Shown here in pieces: positions 44,050 through 52,676 of a stretch of 64,000 bases of DNA; the stretch's first letter is position 1, and every line of letters starts with the position of its first letter. Source of the DNA: Dethiothermospora halolimnae (lineage in GTDB: Bacteria > Bacillota > Clostridia > Tissierellales > VENL01); NCBI RefSeq assembly GCF_037577855.1, contig NZ_JBAKFX010000002.1, positions 1 to 64,000 on the forward strand. Direction: 5' to 3'. Under the pieces are notes generated by a model. It was not told where the DNA came from and did no database searches. It worked only from the letters and a program-made list of their open reading frames with translations. A program made the translations under genes and the position numbers.

Positions 44050-45657
44050 TTACTCGACTTTTGTTCCATTATAATAATATTCTAGTATTTCCTCATAAGT
44101 ATATCCTAATTCAGCCATTTTTTTAGCTCCCCATTGACTCATTCCTATTCCATGACCCCATCCCTTTCCTTCAAACACATAGACATCGGGATTTATTGAC
44201 ATTTTATTTATTTCTTCTCCGTTAAAAACAGCGATATTATTATTATCCCTTCTAACGAAACTTCTAGTAGGCCTTTTATCTTGGTAGCCAGATAGTATCC
44301 TAGCATTGGATATATTCATTTTTATTGGTTCACTACTATTTCCTGACATAACATAGACATCTCCGTCTGTTTTTGTTTCAAATAAAGTACTTTTTAGTGT
44401 GTTATACCCAAACACTTCCCTCATCTTATTTTTTTCTAATCTCTCTACTCCTCTGCTTCCAACTATTTCAAGTTCAATAACTCTACCGGTTTCTGAAACT
44501 TTTGTAGGTGAAATAGAAATTATTTCTCCTACATCTATGCTGTTTTCTTTAAGTTTATCCTTTACTTCATCTTTACTTAGAACTATTTTCCAATTATCAT
44601 TTGGAGATCCTATTGAGAATTGGTCATCTGTGGCTTTTAAATAGGGAACTTCATTTGACCATACATTTTCACTACTTTCAGTATATCCTCCACTTGATGA
44701 ATGATAATATGTATATACCAATTTATCATCATATTTTAATAATTTATCTCTGGTTAAATCCACTGCCTCATTACTTCTTATGTTTTCCAAATCAAATCCC
44801 CCATATACTTGACAATGGGATGTGTCACATAAATCATACCCCTTCTCACTATGGCGACCAATATATAATAACATAAAGTTTCTTGCTGCAACGGATTGAG
44901 CTTTTAATGCTTCCATTGGCCAACTGGGGGACATTTCCTTAGGTACCACACCATATAAATAATGATCTATTAAAACATGATTTATTACCACTAACTTGTC
45001 CTTATATATATTAAACATAATATGGTCCCTATAGCTAGTATTCTCTACTTTTATTATATCATCCTCTGTTTCTAATATTAAATTAGAGTCTACATTAAAG
45101 GCAAATATCCTTTCACCTTTCCCATCTTCAATTATTAAATAATTATTAGCCTCTATAATATGAAATTCATTATTTATAATATTATCATATTCTTCACCAG
45201 TATCTATAGCATCCCCCTTATTATCAAACTGTCCTATCCATATTCTATATTCACCTTCATAATATGCAGGGTAAGCTTCGATTCCCTCTTTTTTTAAATA
45301 CTTTATATAATCTAATACATCACTATAATCATTAAAGTTTTCATTTAATTCTATATAATAAAATCTGTTATCTTTAACGGTATTATAGTAATTATTGTCT
45401 GATTCAATGTAGTTATTAGCTAATTTAACCACTATACTACTATAATCTATTTTGGCTATTTCTTCAACATCTTTGTCAATATTTATTAGTTTAAAACTAT
45501 TATTACTACTTAACTTAACTTGGTAATTAGACTTTAAAGGTCTAGTTAGGCCAACATTTATATACTCTTCTTTATAAGTAGCAAAACTTAAAGATGAAAA
45601 TGTTAAAGTAATTGCCAAAACAAAAATCATAACTATAGAAATTATTTTTTTACTCAT
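44050..45657 (-). CDS. spoIID: SpoIID/LytB-type lytic transglycosylase domain protein
   Basis: The 535-residue protein has a signal peptide (about residues 1-27), a SPOR-like middle (about 110-160) and the SpoIID domain with GVVPKEMSPSWPMEALKAQ and the C-terminal GHGIGMSQWGA. The Glu in VPKEM is the likely catalytic residue. SpoIID degrades peptidoglycan during engulfment. It is longer than Bacillus SpoIID (343) because of the N-terminal extension, so it may be a SpoIID-like paralog. It lies beside queA in the conserved ruv-spoIID-queA order. Confidence 0.88.
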   Translation of the reverse strand: MSKKIISIVMIFVLAITLTFSSLSFATYKEEYINVGLTRPLKSNYQVKLSSNNSFKLINIDKDVEEIAKIDYSSIVVKLANNYIESDNNYYNTVKDNRFYYIELNENFNDYSDVLDYIKYLKKEGIEAYPAYYEGEYRIWIGQFDNKGDAIDTGEEYDNIINNEFHIIEANNYLIIEDGKGERIFAFNVDSNLILETEDDIIKVENTSYRDHIMFNIYKDKLVVINHVLIDHYLYGVVPKEMSPSWPMEALKAQSVAARNFMLLYIGRHSEKGYDLCDTSHCQVYGGFDLENIRSNEAVDLTRDKLLKYDDKLVYTYYHSSSGGYTESSENVWSNEVPYLKATDDQFSIGSPNDNWKIVLSKDEVKDKLKENSIDVGEIISISPTKVSETGRVIELEIVGSRGVERLEKNKMREVFGYNTLKSTLFETKTDGDVYVMSGNSSEPIKMNISNARILSGYQDKRPTRSFVRRDNNNIAVFNGEEINKMSINPDVYVFEGKGWGHGIGMSQWGAKKMAELGYTYEEILEYYYNGTKVE

Positions 45658-45687
45658 TAATATATTCCCCCTTGTATTTTATTTGTT

Positions 45688-46698
45688 TTATTCTGTAGGG
45701 TATTCTAAGCCAAAATGGTCGTAGCAATTTTTCGTAGCTACTCTACCTCTAGGTGTCCTATTAAGAAATCCGATTTGTAATAAATAGGGTTCATATACAT
45801 CCTCTATGGTATTTCTTTCTTCCCCTGTAGCGGCAGCAAGGGTATCTAATCCCACAGGGCCTCCATTAAACTTATTGATAATAGTATCTATCATTTTCTT
45901 ATCTATACCGTCAAGACCTAATTCATCTACCTCTAAAAGCTTTAAAGCCTTTTTCGATACTTCCTCACTTATAACTCCATCTTCTACAACCTGGGCATAA
46001 TCCCTTACCCTTTTTAATAGCCTATTTGCAATTCTCGGTGTTCCCCTAGATCTTTTGGCAACTTCTAATGCTCCCATTTCGTCTATTTCCACACCTAAAA
46101 TATTAGCCGATCTTTTAACTATTTCCTTTAATTCATCGATCTTATATAAATCAAGTTTACATATTACTCCAAATCTATCCCTTAAGGGAGAAGTTAAATG
46201 ACCTGCCCTTGTGGTGGCTCCAATTAAAGTGAACTGGGACAAATCTAATCTTATAGACCTTGCACTAGGCCCTTTGCCTATGATTATATCCAATGAGAAG
46301 TCTTCCATAGCAGGATAGAGTATTTCCTCTACACTTCTATTTAACCTATGTATTTCATCTATAAACAGGACATCATTTTCTGATAAATTAGTTAGTATAG
46401 CTGCCAAATCTCCAGGTCTATCTATGGCGGGTCCAGAAGTTATTCTAATATTTACCCCCATTTCATTTGCTATAATGCTAGAAAGGGTAGTCTTACCTAG
46501 CCCTGGAGGTCCATATAATAAAACATGATCTAATGGTTCATTTCTTTCCTTGGCCGCTTGAATAAATATTTTTAGTTTTTCTTTTATTTTTTCTTGACCT
46601 ATATAATCACCTAAATTTTTAGGTCTAAGTCCCTTTTCTATATCTATGTCTTCTTCATTTACTTGCGTGGATATTATTCTATTTTCCTTTTCTTCCAT
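45688..46698 (-). CDS. ruvB: Holliday junction branch migration helicase RuvB
   Basis: RuvB is the AAA+ motor of branch migration. The 336-residue protein has Walker A GPPGLGKTT, Walker B LFIDEIHRL and the arginine-finger region, with the C-terminal DNA-binding domain. It starts 18 bases after ruvA. Confidence 0.97.
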   Translation of the reverse strand: MEEKENRIISTQVNEEDIDIEKGLRPKNLGDYIGQEKIKEKLKIFIQAAKERNEPLDHVLLYGPPGLGKTTLSSIIANEMGVNIRITSGPAIDRPGDLAAILTNLSENDVLFIDEIHRLNRSVEEILYPAMEDFSLDIIIGKGPSARSIRLDLSQFTLIGATTRAGHLTSPLRDRFGVICKLDLYKIDELKEIVKRSANILGVEIDEMGALEVAKRSRGTPRIANRLLKRVRDYAQVVEDGVISEEVSKKALKLLEVDELGLDGIDKKMIDTIINKFNGGPVGLDTLAAATGEERNTIEDVYEPYLLQIGFLNRTPRGRVATKNCYDHFGLEYPTE

Positions 46699-46716
46699 TT
46701 TAGATCAACTCCCTTA

Positions 46717-47307
46717 CTAACTCTTAGATAGTTGGATAAGAGTTTTCTTTATAATATCTTCTGTATTAAGTCCGGTTTTATCAATCTTTTTTAAAGCACT
46801 ATTAGCCTCTACTCTAGTATACCCTAATGCCAATAGAGCTCCTATTACTTCATCATCAAAAATATCTCCATTGGTTAATAAATCTTCCCCTTCAATAGGA
46901 ATATCATCATCTATTTTATCCTTTAACTCAAGAATAAGTCTATTGGCTGTTTTTTTACCTATTCCCGGTGCTTTAGATAATGTTTTTACATCATTACTAA
47001 TTATGGCAAGTTTTATATTAGATGTAGATAATGTTGATAAGATACTTAAAGCAACTTTAGGCCCAATCTTAGATACTAATAATAATAGATTAAACATATC
47101 TAATTCCTCTTTATTGTAAAATCCAAAAACACTTATATCATCTTCTCTAACATGTAAATGGGTATATAACTTTACCTTTCCCTCTTTTCCCTTTAAATTT
47201 GCTATTGAATTTTGTGATGTATTTATTATATAGCCAATATCATTATTTTCAATTACTACGTAATTATCACCTATCTCTTCTAACTGTCCTTTTATATAAG
47301 AAAACAC
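46717..47307 (-). CDS. ruvA: Holliday junction branch migration subunit RuvA
   Basis: RuvA holds the four-way junction. The 196-residue protein has the OB-fold, the helix-hairpin-helix KAPGIGKKTANRLILELKD and the C-terminal RuvB-binding domain. The start is GTG with GGAGGG upstream. Twelve bases separate it from ruvC. Confidence 0.96.
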   Translation of the reverse strand: MFSYIKGQLEEIGDNYVVIENNDIGYIINTSQNSIANLKGKEGKVKLYTHLHVREDDISVFGFYNKEELDMFNLLLLVSKIGPKVALSILSTLSTSNIKLAIISNDVKTLSKAPGIGKKTANRLILELKDKIDDDIPIEGEDLLTNGDIFDDEVIGALLALGYTRVEANSALKKIDKTGLNTEDIIKKTLIQLSKS

Positions 47308-47319
47308 AAAATCCCTCCA

Positions 47320-47814
47320 CTATTTTATTTTAAACATACTTCTAAAGTTTCCCGAATGGGCATGACATATAGCCACTGCAAGGGCATCGGCAGCATCATC
47401 TGGTTTGGGTATGGACTTTAAATTCAATAGTAGTTTAACCATTTCTTGAACCTGCTTCTTTTTCGCCCTACCATATCCTACTACCCCTTGCTTTACCTGC
47501 AATGGTGTATACTCATATATATCAATACCTTTATTAACCGCAGCTAGAACTTGAACCCCTCTAGCTTGTCCCACTGTTATTGCCGTTTTAACATTTTTAT
47601 TAAAAAATAATTCCTCTATAGCAACAGTATCTGGATTATATTTGTCTAACAGTTGGGTTAAATCATCATATAATATTTTTAATCTCTCTGGAAAAGAGTT
47701 TTTAGGTTCTGTAGTTAATACTCCGTAATCTAAAACATTAAACTTGTTACCTTTATATTGTACTACTCCATATCCTAATATTGCAATACCTGGATCTAAA
47801 CCTACTATAACCAT
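47320..47814 (-). CDS. ruvC: Crossover junction endodeoxyribonuclease RuvC
   Basis: RuvC cuts Holliday junctions. The 164-residue protein has the metal-binding aspartate in GLDPGIAILGYG (D7), the EELFFNKN block and the C-terminal DDAADALA, giving the acidic cluster. RBS AGGAGATGATATA before the ATG. The order ruvC-ruvA-ruvB is conserved. Confidence 0.96.
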   Translation of the reverse strand: MVIVGLDPGIAILGYGVVQYKGNKFNVLDYGVLTTEPKNSFPERLKILYDDLTQLLDKYNPDTVAIEELFFNKNVKTAITVGQARGVQVLAAVNKGIDIYEYTPLQVKQGVVGYGRAKKKQVQEMVKLLLNLKSIPKPDDAADALAVAICHAHSGNFRSMFKIK

Positions 47815-47945
47815 TATATCATCTCCTTAAAGTTGAACATTATATTAAGTTAAAATTTACACCTATTAATTACAAAGGTATACAAACATATATTCGATAT
47901 TTTTATGATAAATCCTTTTAATTTTTATTTAATTATATTATATAT

Positions 47946-48008
47946 GAACAAAGGGGCCTTTGTCCCTTCTTTGTTCTATGCAGGGAGTATGGTGTTGGTG
48001 AAACCATA
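47946..48008. repeat. Intergenic GAACAAAG palindrome with GTGCAG tail, copy A
   Basis: GAACAAAGGGG and CCCTTCTTTGTTC enclose GCCTTTG, followed by TATGCAGGGAGTATGGTG and GGTGAAACCATA. The same layout occurs at 48711-48772 and 56827-56902. Confidence 0.65.
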
Positions 48009-48020
48009 AACATTAAAATA

Positions 48021-48043
48021 AAAAGCGGCATAATACCGCTTTT
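48021..48043 (-). terminator. BofC-like gene terminator
   Basis: AAAAGCGGTATTATGCCGCTTTT on the minus strand, overlapping the stop codon at 48042. Confidence 0.8.
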
Positions 48044-48647
48044 AGCTCATATAATCTTCCAGTACACTATCTACCTCTTCTAGACTATCTACAACTATCC
48101 CTCTTTCAAGCTTCTCTTGATCTATTTTCTTTAACATTAATATATTACTATCTTTATATTTCATTTTTAATATCTTTTCTCCATCTTTATTCACCTTATA
48201 TATAGCTAAGTTTCCATCTTTAATTCCAATAATATAGTGTTCTGGACATAAATGATTTTTCTCAATTTCTATAACTATTTTATCATTTGAAAAGGATTTT
48301 AATTTCCAACTAGGATGTTCCTTTATAATAAAATCATTTAACTGCTCTTCTGTCATATTTACCATATAATCATCAGAAGGCTTTTTCTCTTCAATTGTAT
48401 GTCCACACCTTCTATAGTGGGTTTTATAAACTACCTCTGTATTGGGTCCAATACATTTGTTCTCGTTGGATGTAAATGGGGCCTCTTGTTCTATATCTGT
48501 CCCATCATTAGAACCTTTATAAATGATTTCATCTTGTCTAGGTTTTTGTTCTATATTTGTACTCCCTATAATGTAACCAAAAATAAGACCTCCTGTTAAT
48601 AATACTACACAAGTTATTATAAGGGGTAATATAAAGTTTCTTTTCAT
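48042..48647 (-). CDS. BofC-like C-terminal domain protein
   Basis: The 201-residue protein has an N-terminal membrane anchor (about 5-25), a low-complexity linker, and a C-terminal domain resembling BofC (HPSWKLKSFSNDKIVIEIE, GIKDGNLAIY). BofC in Bacillus restrains pro-sigma-K processing by inhibiting SpoIVB. Two cysteines flank the domain (RRCGHT and HLCPEH). ATG at 48647 is chosen because AGAAGGAGG lies upstream; the longer frame to 48707 has no ribosome site. Assignment to BofC is by resemblance and not certain. Confidence 0.68.
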   Translation of the reverse strand: MKRNFILPLIITCVVLLTGGLIFGYIIGSTNIEQKPRQDEIIYKGSNDGTDIEQEAPFTSNENKCIGPNTEVVYKTHYRRCGHTIEEKKPSDDYMVNMTEEQLNDFIIKEHPSWKLKSFSNDKIVIEIEKNHLCPEHYIIGIKDGNLAIYKVNKDGEKILKMKYKDSNILMLKKIDQEKLERGIVVDSLEEVDSVLEDYMS

Positions 48648-48710
48648 AATATTCCTCCTTCTACTATCTAAAGGAATATTATTTCCAAAATTTCGTTTTT
48701 TATACATTTA

Positions 48711-48772
48711 GAACAAGATGGCTTTGCCCATTCTTTGTTCTGTGCAGGGGGCAATGTGCAGAGTACAGAGAT
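48711..48772. repeat. Intergenic GAACAAG palindrome with GTGCAG tail, copy B
   Basis: GAACAAGATGG and CCATTCTTTGTTC around GCTTTG, then TGTGCAGGGGG and ATGTGCAGAGTACAGAG. This copy contains the GTGCAGAGTACAG sequence also seen at 9410-9438. Confidence 0.65.
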
Positions 48773-48817
48773 TAAGTAATACAACATTATAGCTAGCTTC
48801 AAAGTACAAATACAAAC

Positions 48818-48845
48818 TAAAAGACTTGCCTAGGCAAGTCTTTTA
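48818..48845 (-). terminator. Terminator of the CBS-ACT gene
   Basis: A perfect palindrome, TAAAAGACTTGCC joined to GGCAAGTCTTTTA, overlapping the stop codon. Confidence 0.8.
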
Positions 48846-49475
48846 GTTATTAAGTTCTGCTATTTTAAATCCAGCTTCTTCTATATCCTTTACCAGTTGA
48901 TCCACATTACATTGATTTACCCTTAATACTATCTTATATAAATCCATAACTTTAGCATCTTTAACAGCAAAATTAGCTATGTTTACCTCTGACCTTCTAA
49001 TAACCTCGGTTAATTTAGCTATTTGTCCTGGTATATCATAGGCATTAATAACTAATCTTGTTCCCGATTTAAGACCAAATATCTCAGAAAAAGCATTAAA
49101 TATTGCCGCGTGGGTTAATATTCCCACAAATTTCTCATTTTCATCTATAACAGGCAAGAAAGGAGTCCTTAATTCCTGCAATAGATAAGAAGCATTTTCT
49201 ATTAATTCACTTTCTAATATAGTCTCAAACTCTTTATTACATAGGTCTCCAACCCTAGTATCCTGTAAGTATTTTTCTTTATTTGAATAACCATTTTCAA
49301 AATAGTTTCTAAAAATAACTTCTTTCATTAAAATACCTTTAAATACCTCTCCATCAAAAACTGGAAGGGATAAAAAGTTTCCTCTATTAATTTTATCTAA
49401 AGCACTACTTATGGTTTCTTCCACCTGTAATTTTTCCAATTTTTCCTTTGGCAACATATGATTTTTTACATACAT
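48843..49475 (-). CDS. CBS- and ACT-domain protein
   Basis: The 210-residue protein has two CBS-like motifs (residues about 1-60 and 75-130) and a C-terminal ACT domain (about 140-205). Such proteins bind nucleotides and small ligands; the AcuB type is the nearest pattern. RBS AGGGGGAG eight bases before the ATG. It stands alone with its own terminator. The regulated process is unknown. Confidence 0.82.
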   Translation of the reverse strand: MYVKNHMLPKEKLEKLQVEETISSALDKINRGNFLSLPVFDGEVFKGILMKEVIFRNYFENGYSNKEKYLQDTRVGDLCNKEFETILESELIENASYLLQELRTPFLPVIDENEKFVGILTHAAIFNAFSEIFGLKSGTRLVINAYDIPGQIAKLTEVIRRSEVNIANFAVKDAKVMDLYKIVLRVNQCNVDQLVKDIEEAGFKIAELNN

Positions 49476-49566
49476 TTGAACTCCCCCTTAAACACTTATA
49501 GTCTACCTAATTATGTTATTCTACAAAATTTCCAAAATACCTTTAATTTTTTGTAATAAATACTCA

Positions 49567-50298
49567 CTATAAATATCTATTTAAAACCTTATCATTTAAT
49601 GCCATCCAGCAGGAATCTTTATATATATTTTTTAAGTTCTTAACCAAAAATCTAACAATAGAGTGATACACCTTGTCTATTTCATCATCTTTAAGCTCAA
49701 ACTTCTCCTCTTTTATTGATATATCATTGGGTCTTATTTCCATCTTCAATTGTTTATTTACGTATTTTTCTATATTCTCTATCTTCTTTTTTACTACTTT
49801 ATTTGAAAAGGTATAGACAAGTCCTTCTATATATCTGCTTTTCCTTTCCATATTATCAATTTCTTTTCTACTTTTAAGTCTTATTTCTTTAATATCATCA
49901 TCATATTGGTAATGAAATAGTGTTTTTCTTTTATATAGTCCCTCTACTCCATATTTATATATTGCTTTCTTCTCTAGCATATTAACTACATTATTATTAT
50001 TATACCCATACTTGTATCCTTCTAAATAAAAACACAATTCTATTCTATTGATGTCTTCGTGTATTATAAAACTTATATTTTCAGCTATTTTATCCTTATT
50101 AGGATTGTTTTTTAACGCATATTTGATTCTTCTTTTAAGATTTTTCAAACAAATATACTTAGGATATATATTGCTAATATTTTCCTCTAAATCGTATAAA
50201 TTAAGGAGGATATAAATTGAGTTTAAGTCATTATTATAAAGAAATTTATTTTGTAATCCGTCATATAACTCCCATAGTCTAAGTGGCTTCGTTGTCAT
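49567..50298 (-). CDS. Hypothetical protein
   Basis: I do not recognise a family. The 243-residue protein is soluble, rich in Asn, Tyr, Ile and Lys, with no membrane segment and few cysteines (4). The central part (ERKSRYIEGLVYTFSNKVVKKKI) is helical. RBS GAGGGAGGG before the ATG supports a real gene. Codon use resembles its neighbours. It has no operon partner. Confidence 0.6.
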   Translation of the reverse strand: MTTKPLRLWELYDGLQNKFLYNNDLNSIYILLNLYDLEENISNIYPKYICLKNLKRRIKYALKNNPNKDKIAENISFIIHEDINRIELCFYLEGYKYGYNNNNVVNMLEKKAIYKYGVEGLYKRKTLFHYQYDDDIKEIRLKSRKEIDNMERKSRYIEGLVYTFSNKVVKKKIENIEKYVNKQLKMEIRPNDISIKEEKFELKDDEIDKVYHSIVRFLVKNLKNIYKDSCWMALNDKVLNRYL

Positions 50299-50526
50299 TT
50301 AATCATCCCTCCCTCTAGAAATTATTACCAATATATCATAGGGTTATAACAACTAAATATATTTATTTTTAATTAAAATCTGCCACTATAATATAATTAA
50401 CCTTCAAATGAATTTAAAGCTACTCATCCTTAGATAAAGTAACTTCTATAAAGAAGGTACAGTGTATAAAATTATACAAGGGGAAAAGATGTTAAAGCAC
50501 AACTAACCAAAATATTGTAAGCAATA

Positions 50527-50616
50527 CTATAAATTAACCAACATTGCAGAAAAAGTCCCCACAACCATCATTGCTACTATTAGCAATGCAACAATCTTTT
50601 TAATTTTATTACCCAT
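50527..50616 (-). CDS. Putative 29-residue membrane miniprotein
   Basis: The frame gives a basic start (GNKIKK) and one hydrophobic helix of about 20 residues to a short tail. AGGGAG lies nine bases before the ATG. The length and layout resemble stressosome-associated Prli42-type miniproteins of Firmicutes, but identity is not shown. The gene would be far below usual length cutoffs. Confidence 0.5.
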   Translation of the reverse strand: MGNKIKKIVALLIVAMMVVGTFSAMLVNL

Positions 50617-50708
50617 TCGCTTCATCTCCCTATATCGTCATAATTCTATTAAAACTTTCGCTAACTTACATTTTATAAGATTATTAAATATTTATCAACA
50701 CATAAATA

Positions 50709-50738
50709 TAAGCCCACAGTTTTAATGTGGACTTATAT
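50709..50738 (-). terminator. nhaC terminator
   Basis: AAGTCCACA and TGTGGGCTT pair with one G-T and are followed by a T-rich segment on the minus strand. Confidence 0.75.
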
Positions 50739-50742
50739 TTAT

Positions 50743-52461
50743 TTATATAGTTTCCTTTTTCTGAACTCCCAAAGTATTTTTATCGGTTTTTTTACCTAAA
50801 ATGAATACTAATGAAATAATCACTGCTATACCTATTATTAATGATATCAATGGTGTTACTATCATACCAGCATCTAAGAATCCTACTATTAGATATGCCA
50901 CTATAGCTAATGCTCCTCCAGTTATAGCATATGGTATTTGAGTCTTAACATGATCTAAGTGGTCAGATGCCGATGCCATGGAGGACATGATAGTCGTATC
51001 AGATATTGGCGAACAATGGTCTCCAAAAATTGAACCTGATAATACTGCACTAATAGTGGCTAACATTATGGTTGATTGGGTAGGATCCCCCGTTATATAA
51101 CTATTTGCCAACGGTAAAGCCAGGGGTATTACAATACCCATAGTTCCCCATGATGTTCCTGTTGCAAATGCCATCAAACAAGATAATAGGAACACTATAA
51201 CCGGTATAAATCCTCCAGGTATGGTATCCCTAACAACTTGAACTAGGTAGTCAGCAGTTCCTACAGAACCAGTCACTCCTCCTAAAGACCAAGCCAAAAC
51301 CAATATCATACAAGTAATAACAAGGGATTTAGCCCCACTAACCCAAGAATCAAAGGCTTCATCTAAGGTTAATATTTTTTGCCATAATCCCATTACTATG
51401 GCTACTATACTAGATACTATGGCTCCCCAGATTAACACGATACTTGAGTCAGCACTTCCAAAACATTCCCTCATTCCCTTTAGAGTAAAGGGGTCTATTC
51501 CTGTAGAAGATAATGCCGTATATCCATTGTACCAAAGACCAAAGAATGCAACTATAATTAAAGTTAGGATAGGAACTATTGCATTTCTAGCCCTTAATTT
51601 TGTGCCTTCTTTTAATTCCATCTTAGTTACTTCATCACTTGCCATTGGTTTAGCATTATCATCTAAAAGTTTTCCATACTTCCTTGCCCTTTTTTCTGCT
51701 TTATACATAGGTCCAAAGTCCCTTAATGTTAATGCTATAGTAAAAACCAATACCAATGCGAAAATATTATAAAAGGCATAGGGTATTGATTTAATAAACA
51801 CACTAAATACATTGGCATCTATACTTAATGTATCAAAAGTCTTTTTAATAAATCCTAATTCTGTACCTACCCATGTGGAGATTGCAGCCATACCTACCAC
51901 AGGTGCCGCTGTGGAATCTACTATATAAGCAAGCTTTTCCCTAGATACTCTTAGTCTATCGCTAAGGGGTCTCATTGTAGGTCCAACTATAAGGGTATTT
52001 GCATAATCGTCAAAGAAAACCAGTATACCCATAATAGCAGTAACAACCTGGGCACTTCTAGCAGTTTTGGCTAATTTAGATAACTTATCTGCTATCGCCT
52101 TTGTTCCCCCCATTTTTCCTACTACTCCAACCATCCCTCCTATACTAAGGGTGAATATTATTATAGCGGCATTCCAAGTATCAGCTAAGGAACCAACTAT
52201 AATCTCATCTATAGTTCTTAAAAAACCAAAGAAAATATTGCCATGTAACATTGTAGTTCCCACAAGTATTCCTATAAACAATGATAATAATACCTGCTTA
52301 GTTAAAAAGGCTAATAATATTGCTATAAGTGGTGGTAGTAGAGATAGTATTCCAAATTCCACATTCTCTTTTCCCATAGAAGAATCCATAAAAAATGACA
52401 TAAGTGCTAAGGTCAAAATTACAATTGCAAATAATACGATACTTAATGTTCTTCTTTTCAT
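50743..52461 (-). CDS. nhaC: Na+/H+ antiporter, NhaC family
   Basis: The 572-residue protein has about 12 membrane segments and the NhaC/MleN signatures VVFFDDYANTLIVGP-like (region near residue 145) and GTSWGTMGIVIPLA. It may exchange sodium for protons, or act as an exchanger for organic acids as some NhaC members do. RBS AGGGGAG before the ATG. It is a single-gene unit. Confidence 0.88.
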   Translation of the reverse strand: MKRRTLSIVLFAIVILTLALMSFFMDSSMGKENVEFGILSLLPPLIAILLAFLTKQVLLSLFIGILVGTTMLHGNIFFGFLRTIDEIIVGSLADTWNAAIIIFTLSIGGMVGVVGKMGGTKAIADKLSKLAKTARSAQVVTAIMGILVFFDDYANTLIVGPTMRPLSDRLRVSREKLAYIVDSTAAPVVGMAAISTWVGTELGFIKKTFDTLSIDANVFSVFIKSIPYAFYNIFALVLVFTIALTLRDFGPMYKAEKRARKYGKLLDDNAKPMASDEVTKMELKEGTKLRARNAIVPILTLIIVAFFGLWYNGYTALSSTGIDPFTLKGMRECFGSADSSIVLIWGAIVSSIVAIVMGLWQKILTLDEAFDSWVSGAKSLVITCMILVLAWSLGGVTGSVGTADYLVQVVRDTIPGGFIPVIVFLLSCLMAFATGTSWGTMGIVIPLALPLANSYITGDPTQSTIMLATISAVLSGSIFGDHCSPISDTTIMSSMASASDHLDHVKTQIPYAITGGALAIVAYLIVGFLDAGMIVTPLISLIIGIAVIISLVFILGKKTDKNTLGVQKKETI

Positions 52462-52676
52462 TTCCCACTCCCCTTTATTTTATTTATTAAATATAGTAAA
52501 ATTACACCTCCTTTTTTTAATTAATGCTATTATTCTATATATATACATAAAATCCTTTAATTATTTTAAATTTTCTAAATATTTAATTTATTAATTTTAT
52601 TATATGAGCTTATTTAAAATAATAAGGTACAAAATATAAGTAGAGGAAGGGTGAAGAGCATTTTTATCCCTATCCT

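Larger units (their letters stand above)
50299..50742. other. Long intergenic region upstream of the 243-residue gene
   Basis: About 440 bases. It holds a possible 29-residue membrane peptide at 50527-50616, described separately, and otherwise AT-rich sequence with no recognisable RNA or promoter that I can support. The nhaC terminator hairpin lies at its right end (50709-50738). Confidence 0.6.
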
